Below, piece by piece: positions 33,485-42,491 of a DNA stretch of 64,000 nucleotides. The DNA lies in NCBI GenBank assembly GCA_963770635.1, contig CAVYQI010000003.1, forward strand, positions 124,001 through 188,000, in the 5' to 3' direction. The stretch's first letter is position 1. Every line of letters begins with the position of its first letter. The DNA comes from DASZIT01 sp963770635. GTDB lineage: Bacteria > Actinomycetota > Acidimicrobiia > Acidimicrobiales > RAAP-2. The notes under the pieces are model-generated. The model saw nothing but the letters and a program-made list of their open reading frames with translations. It was not told the DNA's origin and searched no databases. A program made the translations under genes and the position numbers.

Positions 33485-34123
33485 TCAACCCAGTGCCTCC
33501 GGGGCCTTCATGGGACCGCTCCAGGGAATGCCTCCCCTTCGGAGGCCACGGGCGTCCTCCCCCCGGCACTCCACCACCGTGGACGGGACCCCGTCGCACA
33601 CCCCGCCGTCCACCACGGCGGCGAGCCGGTCGTCGGTCGAGAAGACCGAAATGACCTCCTGGGCCAGGGTCGCCGGCGGCTTGCCGTGCCGGTTGGCACT
33701 GGTCACCGCCAGCGGCCCGACCGCCGAACACAGAGCCCGGACCACCGGATGGTCGGGCCACCGCACCCCGACTGTCTCTTTCGCCTCCGGCGGGCCCCCG
33801 AGATCGGCACCGAAACCGCTGGCTCGGGGCACCACCAGCGTCAGGGGCCCGGGCCAGAACCGGTCGGCGAGGTCCTGGGCCGCCGGCTCCAGGGTGCCGG
33901 CCACCGCCTCGACCTGGATCCAGCCGCCCACCAACACCGGAAGCGCCACCTCGGAGGGACGGCGCTTCAACGCGAAGATCCGACCGACGGCTCCAGGCTG
34001 GGTCGGATCGACGGCCAGGCCGTACACCGTGTCGGTCGGAACGGCTACCACCATGCCCGACGCCAGGAGCGAGGCCGCCTGCTCCACTTCGAGCGGGTCG
34101 TCGGCATCCAACCGCACCGACAC
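33485..34123 (-). CDS. tsaC: L-threonylcarbamoyladenylate synthase
   Basis: 212 residues of the Sua5/YciO/YrdC family, which makes the TC-AMP used for t6A37 of tRNAs reading ANN codons. The pattern is LASGMVVAVPTDTVYGLAVD, IFALKRRPSEVALPVLV, FWPGPLTLVVP, VGVRWPDHPVVRAL and GPLAVTSANRHGKPPA. It lacks the C-terminal Sua5 domain, so the short TsaC form fits. It starts with GTG 2 bp after the prmC stop. The order prfA-prmC-tsaC is conserved in actinobacteria. Confidence 0.92.
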   Translation of the reverse strand: MSVRLDADDPLEVEQAASLLASGMVVAVPTDTVYGLAVDPTQPGAVGRIFALKRRPSEVALPVLVGGWIQVEAVAGTLEPAAQDLADRFWPGPLTLVVPRASGFGADLGGPPEAKETVGVRWPDHPVVRALCSAVGPLAVTSANRHGKPPATLAQEVISVFSTDDRLAAVVDGGVCDGVPSTVVECRGEDARGLRRGGIPWSGPMKAPEALG

Positions 34124-34125
34124 GG

Positions 34126-35052
34126 TCAGCGCCTGGCCACCAACATGCGGAGCCGACCGGCCAGGTCGGTAGAGGTGGTGACCGCGGCGAAACCGGCGCG
34201 GCGAGCCGCGTCAACGGCCGAAGGGGCCTGGGCCGGGGCCATCTCCACCACCAACCCACCTCCGGAGCGGAGCCATCTCGGAGCCGTGCTCACGATCGCC
34301 TCGATGTCGGCCATCCCGCCGGCCCCGCCGGCGCCCGAAGGTGCCACCAGGGCTTCCCTCGGTTCCCAGTCCCGGACCTCGGGGTCGAGTTCGGTGTACT
34401 CGGACACGGAGACATACGGGGGGTTGGCCACGATGAGGTCCACCCGACCCAGCAGGTCGGCGGGCAAGGCATCGAACCACGACCCTTGCGCCAACCGCAC
34501 CCGAGCGCCGGCATCAGCATCCCGGCGGGAGAGGAGTTCGAGGTTGTGGCGGGCCACCTCCAGGGCGTCGGCGGAGGCATCGGTGGCCCACACCTGGATG
34601 GCCGGGAACCGGCGGCCGGCTTCGGTGGCCAAGGCCAAGGCGATCGCACCCGAGCCGGTACCCAGGTCCACGCACACCAGGGTGGGACCGGTGGTCACCG
34701 GGTCGTCACCGATCCGGTTCATCTCGGCCAGCGCCACCTCGACCACCTGTTCCGTCTCGGGCCGGGGGATCAGGACCCGGGGATCCACCGTCAGCTCCAG
34801 GGAGCGGAACGGCCAACGGCCCAAGACGTACTGCAGCGGTTCGCCGGACGCCCGCCGGGCAACCAATGCCTCCACCTGCCGGTCGCGCTCCTCGGCCGGC
34901 AACCGCGTGTGGCTTCCTGCTTCCACGTGTTCGAGGATCCATCGGGCCTCTCGGGCCGAGCCCAGGCGGTCGGCGATCGATGCCAGCCATGCCTGTCGCC
35001 GGCCACCCCTATGGGTCGTTTCGGACCCACCGGGCGCCTCGACGGGGGACAT
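34126..35052 (-). CDS. prmC: Peptide chain release factor N5-glutamine methyltransferase
   Basis: 308 residues. It methylates the GGQ glutamine of release factors. The N-terminal helical domain has REARWILEH and LQYVLGRWPFRSLELTVDPRVLIPRPETE; the SAM fold follows (VCVDLGTGSGAIALALA, VWATDAS) with the NPPY active site in VDLIVANPPYVS. The ATG at 35052 lies one base after the prfA stop (TGAGATG), a coupled arrangement with its own substrate gene. An upstream ATG inside prfA is less likely. Confidence 0.93.
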   Translation of the reverse strand: MSPVEAPGGSETTHRGGRRQAWLASIADRLGSAREARWILEHVEAGSHTRLPAEERDRQVEALVARRASGEPLQYVLGRWPFRSLELTVDPRVLIPRPETEQVVEVALAEMNRIGDDPVTTGPTLVCVDLGTGSGAIALALATEAGRRFPAIQVWATDASADALEVARHNLELLSRRDADAGARVRLAQGSWFDALPADLLGRVDLIVANPPYVSVSEYTELDPEVRDWEPREALVAPSGAGGAGGMADIEAIVSTAPRWLRSGGGLVVEMAPAQAPSAVDAARRAGFAAVTTSTDLAGRLRMLVARR

Positions 35053-35053
35053 C

Positions 35054-36118
35054 TCAGCCCTCGGCCAGCTGGCGGGCACGTTTGTCGGCCATCAGCGCGT
35101 CGGTCAGGTCGTCGAGGTCCCCCGTCAGGATGCGATCCAGCTTGTGCAGGGTGAGGTGGATCCGGTGATCGGTGACCCGGTTCTCCTTGTAGTTGTAGGT
35201 CCGGATCTTCTCCGAGCGACCCCCGCCGCCGACCTGGCTGCGGCGGGCCGCTGACACTTCCGCCGCCTGGCGGTCCTGTTCGGCCTTGAGCAGCCGCGAC
35301 CGGAGCACGATCATGGCCTTGGCCCGGTTCTGGATCTGGCTCTTCTCGTCCTGCATGGCCACCACGATGCCGGTGGGGATGTGGGTGATGCGCACCGCCG
35401 AGTCGGTGGTGTTGACCGACTGGCCTCCGGGCCCGGTCGAGCGGTACACGTCGATCTTCAGCTCGCTGGGGTTGATGTCCACGTCCACGTCTTTGGCTTC
35501 CGGCAGCACCGCCACCGAGGCGGCCGAGGTGTGGATCCGCCCCTGGGACTCGGTCACCGGCACCCGCTGGACCCGGTGGGGACCCCCTTCGTGCTCGAGA
35601 CGCTGCCAGGCATCCTCCCCCGTGACCAGGAAGGTGACCTCGTTCAATCCCTCGCGTTCGGACGGGCTGGACGACAGGACCTCCACCTTCCAGCCCTTGG
35701 CCGCCGCATACCGGGTGTACATGTCGAAGAGGTCCTTGGCGAAGAGGTTGGCCTCCTCCCCACCCTCGGTACCCCGGATCTCCATGATCACGTTCCGACC
35801 GGCGTTGGGATCCTTGGGCAGAAGTTGGAGTCGGAGCTCCTCTTCGAGCCGACTGATGTCGGCTTCGGCCCGTTCCACCTCGGTCCGGGCCAGGTCCCGC
35901 TCGTCGCCCGCCGAGTCGGTGACCATCTCCCGGGCGGCGTCGAGGTCGGACTCGGCCTGTTGGAGGCGCCGCCAGGTGCCGACGAGTTCTTCGAGCTCCT
36001 TGTGGCGGCGGGACACGTCGCGGAGCCGGCGCGGATCCGCTGAGACGTTCGGGTCGTTCAGTTCGGCAACGACGGCCTCGTACTCCCGTTCGAGTTGGTT
36101 CAGGCGGTCGTTCAGCAC
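35054..36118 (-). CDS. prfA: Peptide chain release factor 1
   Basis: 354 residues from a GTG at 36118 (LNDRLNQLEREYEAVVAEL). RF1 reads UAA and UAG. It has the PCRF domain (GGEEANLFAKDLFDMYTRYA), the codon-recognition region, GGPHRVQRVPVTESQGRIHTS, and the GGQ loop in YRSTGPGGQSVNTTDSAVR, with KIRTYNYKENRVTDHRI at the end. The frame is open 39 bp further up to an ATG, but family length favours the GTG. Confidence 0.94.
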   Translation of the reverse strand: MLNDRLNQLEREYEAVVAELNDPNVSADPRRLRDVSRRHKELEELVGTWRRLQQAESDLDAAREMVTDSAGDERDLARTEVERAEADISRLEEELRLQLLPKDPNAGRNVIMEIRGTEGGEEANLFAKDLFDMYTRYAAAKGWKVEVLSSSPSEREGLNEVTFLVTGEDAWQRLEHEGGPHRVQRVPVTESQGRIHTSAASVAVLPEAKDVDVDINPSELKIDVYRSTGPGGQSVNTTDSAVRITHIPTGIVVAMQDEKSQIQNRAKAMIVLRSRLLKAEQDRQAAEVSAARRSQVGGGGRSEKIRTYNYKENRVTDHRIHLTLHKLDRILTGDLDDLTDALMADKRARQLAEG

Positions 36119-36211
36119 GGGCCAAGGGTACTGGCCGGCGCCCGGGGTGCCACCCATACGCTCAGCAATGGCGACGGCCCCCGATCACACCGGCTGTGGC
36201 CGGCGCTTGGC

Positions 36212-36445
36212 TCAGGAAGCGGGTGGTGTCGGCTTCTTGCGCGCGCCCGACTTGGCGTAGCGCTTCTGGAAGCGCTCGACCCGGCCACCCGAGTCGACCA
36301 ACTTCTGCTTGCCGGTGAAGAACGGGTGACACTCGTTGCACAGCTCGAGGTGAACGTCGCCCTTGGTGGACCGGGTCGTGAAGGAATTGCCGCAAGAACA
36401 GCGCACCGTTGCTTCGACGTACTTGGGGTGGATGTCGGTTTTCAT
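36212..36445 (-). CDS. rpmE: 50S ribosomal protein L31, zinc-binding type
   Basis: 77 residues from the ATG at 36445 (MKTDIHPKYVEATVRCSCGN) with a GGGAGAA ribosome binding site. Four Cys/His-type ligands (CSCGNSF, LCNECHPFF) mark the zinc-containing form, in contrast to the zinc-free paralogue induced on zinc starvation. Downstream of rho, as in other actinobacteria. The C-terminus is Lys-rich. Confidence 0.95.
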   Translation of the reverse strand: MKTDIHPKYVEATVRCSCGNSFTTRSTKGDVHLELCNECHPFFTGKQKLVDSGGRVERFQKRYAKSGARKKPTPPAS

Positions 36446-36531
36446 GAGTTCTCCCTGGTGGCGGCGGCGAGTTCGGCCCGCACCGGCTTTTCGCAACCCG
36501 CCGATTGTACCGGTTCGGGAGGCGGCTTCGA

Positions 36532-38481
36532 TCAGGACGGGGCGGCCGGGCCCTTGGCGATCTCGGCCAGGAACTCGTCGTTGCTCTTGGTCGTCCGAAT
36601 CTTGTCCAGCAGCAGCTCGAGGCCGGCGGCGGCACTGCCGTCGTTGGCCAGGGCGTTGAGCACCCGACGAAGCTTCCAGACCTGCTGGAGCTGGGACCGA
36701 TCGAACAGCAACTCTTCATGCCGGGTCGAGCTGGCATTGACGTCGATGGCCGGGTAGATCCGACGCTCGGCCAGTCGGCGGTCGAGCCGCAGTTCCATGT
36801 TCCCGGTGCCCTTGAACTCTTCGAAGATGACCTCGTCCATCTTCGAGCCGGTCTCCACCAAGGCGGTGGCCAGGATGGTGAGGGACCCGCCTTCTTCGAT
36901 GTTCCGGGCGGCGCCGAAGAACCGCTTGGGTGGGTACAGGGCGCCCGAGTCGACGCCACCGGACATGATCCGGCCGGTAGCCGGCTGGGCCAGGTTGTAG
37001 GCCCGGGCCAGCCGGGTGATGCCGTCGAGCATGATCACGACGTCCTGGCCCATCTCCACCAACCGCTTGGCCCGTTCGATGGCCAGCTCGGCCACCGTGG
37101 TGTGCTCGTCGGAGGGACGGTCGAAGGTGGAGGCAACCACCTCGCCCTTGACCGACCGGCGCATGTCGGTGACTTCTTCGGGACGCTCGTCCACCAGCAG
37201 CACCATGAGGTGCACCTCGGGATTGTTGGCTTCGATGGAGTGGGCGATGTGCTTCATCACCGTGGTCTTGCCGGCCTTGGGCGGCGACACGATCAGGCCA
37301 CGCTGGCCCTTGCCGACCGGCGACAGCAGGTCGACGATCCGGGTGGTCAGGTTCTCCTTCTCACCGGGCGCCTCGAGGTCGAGACGCTCGTCGGGGAAGA
37401 GCGGTGTCAGGTCCTCGAAGCGGGGCCGGTTTCGGGCCACTTCAGGATCGAGCCCCGAGACCGTGTCGATCCGCAGCAACGCCGGGAACTTCTCGGTGTT
37501 CCCCGCCGGGCGGCAGGCACCCTCGAGATAGTCCCCCTTGCGGAGGGCAAATCGCCGGGCCTGGCTGATGGAGACATAGACATCCTTGGAGGAAGGCAGG
37601 TAGCCATCGCAGCGGAGGAACCCGTAGCCCTCGTCGCGGAGGTCGAGAAGGCCCCGCACCGGGATGAGCTCACCCTGGTATTGCTGCTCCTGGTTGCCAC
37701 CCGCCCCTTGGAGATCGCGCTCGCCGGCATCACCGGGGCGATCACGGCCACGACGTCGCCGGTTGTTGCGCCGGTTGCCGGCGTCATCGCTCCCACCCTG
37801 CCGCTCCTGGGTTCCCTGGCGGTTCCCCTGGTTGCCCTGGCGGTTCCCCTGGTTGTTCTGGTTGTTCTGACGGCCGCCCTGGTTGTTCTGACGGTTGCCC
37901 TGGTTGTTCTGGTTGTTCTGACGGCCGCCCTGGCCGCCGGAAAGGTTCTGGTTGTTCTGCCCGGACTGGTTCTGGCCATTCTGCCGGGCGTCGGGGGCAA
38001 CCTCGGTGGACGTGGTGGCCGATTGGTCGCCACCGGACGTCGCCAACTCCGAGTCCGGAGCCGGATCATCGAGTTCGGTTCCATCGAAAGCGGTTGATTT
38101 TGCGTCATCGTCAGGACCGAACGAGAGGGTGACCGGCGGGCGTCGCCCGGGCCCCCGACTGGCCTGGGATCCGTCCCCGGCCTCGTCCCCGGCCGGATCG
38201 GACCTGTCCGGGGCGGAGCTGCCTGTCGACTCCGGAGACGAGCCGTTGCCGGTGCCGTTGGTAGAGCCACCGGCGGCGCCACCCACGCCATCGCTGGCTC
38301 CGGAATTGGCGGTGACGGCGCTGTCCACCGAAACTCCGGTGGCCTTCAAAATGCTGTCGATCATGTCTGCTTTTTTGGTGCGGGTGGTGGTCTTTACAGA
38401 CAGTGCCTGCGCGATGGCGTGAAGCTCATCGCGTTCTTTGCCTTCCAACACCGAGCGCTCGAGCTGCTGTTCCGCAGTCAT
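36532..38481 (-). CDS. rho: Transcription termination factor Rho with Q/N-rich insertion
   Basis: 649 residues, much longer than E. coli Rho (419). The Rho-N helix bundle is at 1-50 (LHAIAQALSV, TKKADMIDSIL). An insertion (about 51-265) is acidic and Gly/Ser-rich at first, then Gln/Asn/Gly/Arg-rich (166-228) and very basic (RRNNRRRRGRDRPG). The cold-shock RNA-binding domain holds LIPVRGLLDLRDEGYGFLRC. The ATPase has Walker A SPPKAGKTT (~399-407), VLLVDERPEEVTDM, and MSGGVDSGALYPPK (R-loop area). Insertions of this kind are known in actinobacterial Rho and add RNA contacts. It is preceded by a hairpin leader that may serve autoregulation. Confidence 0.95.
   Translation of the reverse strand: MTAEQQLERSVLEGKERDELHAIAQALSVKTTTRTKKADMIDSILKATGVSVDSAVTANSGASDGVGGAAGGSTNGTGNGSSPESTGSSAPDRSDPAGDEAGDGSQASRGPGRRPPVTLSFGPDDDAKSTAFDGTELDDPAPDSELATSGGDQSATTSTEVAPDARQNGQNQSGQNNQNLSGGQGGRQNNQNNQGNRQNNQGGRQNNQNNQGNRQGNQGNRQGTQERQGGSDDAGNRRNNRRRRGRDRPGDAGERDLQGAGGNQEQQYQGELIPVRGLLDLRDEGYGFLRCDGYLPSSKDVYVSISQARRFALRKGDYLEGACRPAGNTEKFPALLRIDTVSGLDPEVARNRPRFEDLTPLFPDERLDLEAPGEKENLTTRIVDLLSPVGKGQRGLIVSPPKAGKTTVMKHIAHSIEANNPEVHLMVLLVDERPEEVTDMRRSVKGEVVASTFDRPSDEHTTVAELAIERAKRLVEMGQDVVIMLDGITRLARAYNLAQPATGRIMSGGVDSGALYPPKRFFGAARNIEEGGSLTILATALVETGSKMDEVIFEEFKGTGNMELRLDRRLAERRIYPAIDVNASSTRHEELLFDRSQLQQVWKLRRVLNALANDGSAAAGLELLLDKIRTTKSNDEFLAEIAKGPAAPS
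37798..37986 (-). repeat. Tandem repeat coding for Q/N/G/R-rich segment of Rho
   Basis: Codes for residues 166-228, built from QNNQNNQGNRQ-like units with several near-identical DNA copies (plus-strand unit around CTGGTTGTTCTGGTTGTTCTG). Prone to slippage and length variation between strains. The composition is prion-like. Confidence 0.85.
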
Positions 38482-38550
38482 CGGCCTCCTCGTTTCAAAT
38501 GTCCTCGTTTGGAGAATGGATCAGAGCCATCCTCCAAGGAATCAGGGGCG

Positions 38551-38592
38551 GGGAGTTGGGTACGCCGGGCAACAAGCCCGTCTCCAACTCCC
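38551..38592 (-). other. Strong stem-loop in the thrC-rho gap (rho leader)
   Basis: Outer 9-bp arms GGGAGTTGG and CCAACTCCC enclose an inner 5-bp stem CGGGC-AACAA-GCCCG. It lies 70-110 bp before the rho start and has no T-run, so it is not an intrinsic terminator. It may be part of rho leader autoregulation, or a processing site for the thrC mRNA. Confidence 0.6.
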
Positions 38593-38740
38593 ACCTACGC
38601 CGTGTGCGGGCTGGTCGCACAGTAGAAGTGCGATTCAGGGGATCCTGCCCAGGTACCCGAACGGGCACATCTGGAAGCGAAGGTGACCCCATGATACCCG
38701 CCCGATCGCCGAACAGCAACAACACCCAGCTGAACAACCG

Positions 38741-39808
38741 TTACAGGCCGAGTTCGGCGAGGACCGCGCCCAGGTCGGCGTCGATCACGGTGGGTACCGA
38801 GATCTGGCTGATGGCGATGTCCGGATCCTTCAAACCATGGCCGGTCAACACGCACACCACGGTGGCACCGGCACCGACACCCTCGGGGAGCCCGGTCTTC
38901 AAGAGACCGGCCACCGACGCCGCCGACGCCGGCTCGCAGAATACCGACTCCTCACTGGCCAAGAACCGATAGGCCTCGAGAATCTCGTCGTCGGTGACGG
39001 CGGCGATGCCACCGCCCGACTCGCTGGCCGCCGAGGTGGCTCCGTACCAGCTGGCCGGGTTGCCGATCCGGATGGCGGTCGCCACCGTCTCGGGGAATTC
39101 GATCGGGTGCCCCTCGACGATGGGAGCGGCGCCGGCCGCCTGGAACCCCAACATCCGGGGCAGGCGGGTGGACCGCCCGGCTTCTTTGAATTCCAGATAA
39201 CCCTTCCAGTAGGCGGTGATGTTCCCGGCGTTCCCCACCGGGATGCAGTGCACGTCGGGCGCGTCGCCAAGGGCGTCAACGATCTCGAAGGCCGCCGACT
39301 TCTGCCCCTCGATCCGGTAGGGGTTGACCGAGTTCACCACCGTCACCGGAGCTCGCTCTCCCAGGTCGCGGACGATGGCCAGCGCCTGATCGAAGTTGCC
39401 CCGGACCTGAAGGACCCGGGCGCCGTGGATGAGGGCCTGGGCCAGCTTGCCCAGGGCGATGTGCCCCTCGGGAATCAGCACCGCGCAGGTGAGGCCGGCT
39501 CGGGCGGCGAAGGCGGCCGCCGATGCCGAGGTGTTGCCGGTCGAGGCGCAGACCACCGCCTTGGCGCCGTCTTCGGCCGCCTTGGAGATGGCCACCGTCA
39601 TCCCTCGGTCCTTGAACGAGCCGGTGGGGTTGGCCCCTTCCACCTTCAGGAACACCCTCGCCCCTATTCGGGCCGACAATCGGGGCGCCGGCAGTAAGGG
39701 GGTCCCGCCTTCGAGCAGGGTGACAACCGGGGTGGTCTCCGACACCGGAAGGAACTGGCGATACTCCTCGATCACCCCGCGCCAGGCGGTGGCGGCTCGG
39801 TCGCTCAT
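38741..39808 (-). CDS. thrC: Threonine synthase
   Basis: 355 residues, PLP fold type II, converts O-phosphohomoserine to threonine. VTLLEGGTPLLPAPRLS, KVEGANPTGSFKDRGMT (Schiff-base Lys), CASTGNTSASAAAFAARAG, and VGNAGNITAYWKGYLEF bind PLP and substrate. It is of the short monofunctional class. It shares an ATGA overlap with hom. In mycobacteria thrB lies between thrC and rho; here that slot is empty. Confidence 0.94.
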   Translation of the reverse strand: MSDRAATAWRGVIEEYRQFLPVSETTPVVTLLEGGTPLLPAPRLSARIGARVFLKVEGANPTGSFKDRGMTVAISKAAEDGAKAVVCASTGNTSASAAAFAARAGLTCAVLIPEGHIALGKLAQALIHGARVLQVRGNFDQALAIVRDLGERAPVTVVNSVNPYRIEGQKSAAFEIVDALGDAPDVHCIPVGNAGNITAYWKGYLEFKEAGRSTRLPRMLGFQAAGAAPIVEGHPIEFPETVATAIRIGNPASWYGATSAASESGGGIAAVTDDEILEAYRFLASEESVFCEPASAASVAGLLKTGLPEGVGAGATVVCVLTGHGLKDPDIAISQISVPTVIDADLGAVLAELGL

Positions 39809-41127
39809 GCGGTGTCTCCTCCAAAGACCCGGATGGTGCTGCCGACCCGTTTCACCGCGTCGAGAGCAGCCAGCGCGTCGATCGTCTCGTTCATGTCACC
39901 CTCCCGGGCCGCGTGGGTCAGGAAGATCAGCCTGGCCAGGCCGGCGAGGTCCTCCTGCTCGATCTGTTCCATGGACCGGATGGAGACATGGTGGTCACCG
40001 AACACCGTGCTGACCAGACCCAGGACCCCCGGACGGTCTTCCACGTCGATCGTCAGGTAGTAGGCCGAACGGAGCTCGGCGACCGGGTAGATGCGCCCGG
40101 GTTGCCGGTCGGGGACCAGCGAGGTGGTCCCGGCCAGCCGGTTTCGGGTGGCGTCGATCAGGTCGCCCACCACCGCGCTGGCGGTGGGAAGGCCACCGGC
40201 TCCCTGGCCGTAGAGCATCAGCTCTCCGGCCCACTCCCCCTCGATGAACACCGCGTTGAACGCGTCACGCACCCCGGCCAGCGGATGGGAGGTGGGGACC
40301 ATGGCTGGATGGACCCGGGCGGAGATCTCGTCCGCCCCGATCCGCTCCACCACCGCCAGCAGCTTGACCACATAGCCGAAACGACCGGCAAACTCGATGT
40401 CGACCGATCCGATGTGGGTGATCCCTTCGCGGGGAACGTCGGCGGTGACGACGTCATATCCCATGGCCACACCGGCCAGAATGGCAGTCTTGGCCGCGGC
40501 GTCGTGACCCTCGACGTCAGCGGTGGGATCCCGCTCGGCCAAGCCGAGTTCCTGGGCTCGGGCCAGTACCTCGTCGTACTCGGTCCCGTCGTCGGACATT
40601 TTCGTCAGGATGAAGTTGGTGGTCCCGTTGACGATCCCCATCACCCGCTGGATCCGCTCGCCGGTCAGGGACTCCCGCAACACCCGGACCAGCGGAATGG
40701 CGCCGGCCACCGCCGCCTCGTAGAGGAGGTCGACCCCGCGTTGGTGGGCAAGAGCCCGGAGGGCGATGCCTTCGGGCGATGCCAACACCTCCTTATTGGC
40801 GGTGACGACCGGCTTTCCGGATTCCAGCGCCGCCCGGATCAAGCTGCCGGCGGGCTCCAGCCCCCCGATCAATTCGACGACGATATCGATCGAGGGGTCA
40901 GCCACCAACGAGGCGGCATCGTCGGTGAGCAGCTCTTTCGGCACGTGGTCCGGTCGGGTACGGGAGAGGTCGGCCACTGCCACCCCGCCAATCTCGATCC
41001 GGGCGCCGCTCTGCAGGGCCAGATCGTCGGTCCGGGAGAGCAGATGAGCCACCAGGGAAGCCCCCACCGAGCCGCAGCCGAGAATGGCGACTCGCACCAC
41101 GGGCGCGGACAGGCTGGCCGGGGTCAT
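39805..41127 (-). CDS. hom: Homoserine dehydrogenase with ACT domain
   Basis: 440 residues. NAD(P)-binding VRVAILGCGSVGASLV, then VVELIGGLEPAGSLI, KPVVTANKEVLA, LLYEAAVAGAIPLVRVL and GIVNGTTNFILTKM (substrate site), with the catalytic Lys/Asp region ERDPTADVEGHDAAAK. A C-terminal ACT domain (YYLTIDVEDRPGVLGLVSTVFGDHHVS) implies feedback control by threonine. It lies between lysA and thrC. Confidence 0.94.
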   Translation of the reverse strand: MTPASLSAPVVRVAILGCGSVGASLVAHLLSRTDDLALQSGARIEIGGVAVADLSRTRPDHVPKELLTDDAASLVADPSIDIVVELIGGLEPAGSLIRAALESGKPVVTANKEVLASPEGIALRALAHQRGVDLLYEAAVAGAIPLVRVLRESLTGERIQRVMGIVNGTTNFILTKMSDDGTEYDEVLARAQELGLAERDPTADVEGHDAAAKTAILAGVAMGYDVVTADVPREGITHIGSVDIEFAGRFGYVVKLLAVVERIGADEISARVHPAMVPTSHPLAGVRDAFNAVFIEGEWAGELMLYGQGAGGLPTASAVVGDLIDATRNRLAGTTSLVPDRQPGRIYPVAELRSAYYLTIDVEDRPGVLGLVSTVFGDHHVSIRSMEQIEQEDLAGLARLIFLTHAAREGDMNETIDALAALDAVKRVGSTIRVFGGDTA

Positions 41128-41166
41128 CGAATCACGCTACCGCCTGGCCCGGGAACCGAGGGAAGG

Positions 41167-42489
41167 TCAGAGGTCGAGCCGGACGAGATCATCGAACGAC
41201 TCCCGGCGGACGACGGTTCGGGCGATCCCGCCGGACACGAAAACCACCGCCGGTCTCGGGACCTTGTTGTAGTTCGACGCCATCGAGTAGCCGTAGGCAC
41301 CGGTGACCGGGGTGGCCATGATGTCGCCGACTTTGAGGTCGGCGGGAACGAAACCTTCCGAGACGACCACGTCGCCGGTCTCGCAGTGCTTACCCACCAG
41401 GCGGATCGGCATGGGCCGCTCGGCCTCGACCGCCCGGGGCAGAAACGCCTCGTAACCGCTGCCGTACAGCACGGGGCGAGGATTGTCGCTCATCCCACCG
41501 TCGACCGATACATAGGTTCGGTAACCCGGGACATCCTTCACGGTGCCGACCGTGTAGAGGGTGGTTCCGGCGGACGCCACGATGGCGCGCCCCGGCTCAG
41601 CCGAGATCCGCACCGACGCGGGGATGCCGGCATTCAGACATGCCGATCTCACCCGGGAGGCCCACTGGGCCATGGGTGGGGCCTCCTCGCCGTTGACATA
41701 GGCGACACCCAGTCCCCCGCCCACCACCAACTCCGGGAGGTCAAGAGTGGCAAAGAAGTCCGCCAACACCTCGACGGCCCGCACGAAGGGATCGAGGGCG
41801 AACACCTGGCTACCCAGATGGGCGTGGATACCGACGAACTCGACGACGCCCGCATCATGGAGGGACGTCAGACGCTCGATGGCTCGTCCGGCGGCGCCGG
41901 ATGACAGGCCGAATCCGAACTTCGAGTCGTCCTGGCCGGTCTGGACGTACCGGTGCGTGTGCACCTCGACTCCGGGGGTGATCCGGGCGAGCACCTTGGG
42001 CGGGGGTGGAAGCGGATCATCAGCACCCAAACCTTTCGACCGCTCGGCGACCAACGTCTCGATCCGATCGATCTCGTTGAAGGAATCCACCACGATGCGG
42101 CCGATGCCGACCGCCAGGGCGCTGGAGAGTTCGGCTTCGGACTTGTTGTTGCCGTGGAACACCAGACGATCGGCCGGGACACCGGCGGTGAGGGCCACGT
42201 GGAGCTCTCCCCCGGTGGAAACGTCGAGGTGCATGCCCTCCTCGTAGGCCAGCCGGGCCATGGCGACGCAGAGAAATGCCTTGGTGGCGTAGGACACCCC
42301 GTCACCCCAGGCTGCCACTGCCTCCCGACAGTGGAGACGAAGATGCTCCTCGTCGTAGACGAACAATGGGGTTCCGTGCTCTTCGGCCAACTCCACCAGA
42401 TCGACACCGCCGATGCTCAGCCGGCCATCGCCGTCGATGGTGGCGGTGGCGGGGAGCAGGCGGCGCTCGACCGGGTCGGTGGGGCCCAT
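41167..42489 (-). CDS. lysA: Diaminopimelate decarboxylase
   Basis: 440 residues, alanine-racemase-like PLP barrel plus beta domain. It makes L-lysine from meso-DAP. The PLP Lys is in VSYATKAFLC, HGNNKSEAEL follows, then KFGFGLSSG, GIHAHLGSQVF, VGGGLGVAYVNGEE (PLP phosphate), AEPGRAIVA, and the CETGDVV substrate Cys. It starts 2 bp after the argS stop. argS-lysA-hom-thrC is a classical actinobacterial order. Confidence 0.94.
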   Translation of the reverse strand: MGPTDPVERRLLPATATIDGDGRLSIGGVDLVELAEEHGTPLFVYDEEHLRLHCREAVAAWGDGVSYATKAFLCVAMARLAYEEGMHLDVSTGGELHVALTAGVPADRLVFHGNNKSEAELSSALAVGIGRIVVDSFNEIDRIETLVAERSKGLGADDPLPPPPKVLARITPGVEVHTHRYVQTGQDDSKFGFGLSSGAAGRAIERLTSLHDAGVVEFVGIHAHLGSQVFALDPFVRAVEVLADFFATLDLPELVVGGGLGVAYVNGEEAPPMAQWASRVRSACLNAGIPASVRISAEPGRAIVASAGTTLYTVGTVKDVPGYRTYVSVDGGMSDNPRPVLYGSGYEAFLPRAVEAERPMPIRLVGKHCETGDVVVSEGFVPADLKVGDIMATPVTGAYGYSMASNYNKVPRPAVVFVSGGIARTVVRRESFDDLVRLDL

Positions 42490-42491
42490 GA

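Noticed and set aside
37680..37990. CRISPR-like periodic repeats
   Set aside because: The repeats are in frame inside rho and code for Q/N-rich residues; no unique spacers.
39913..41904. 663-codon plus-strand frame opposite hom and lysA
   Set aside because: Antisense shadow across two clearly conserved genes.
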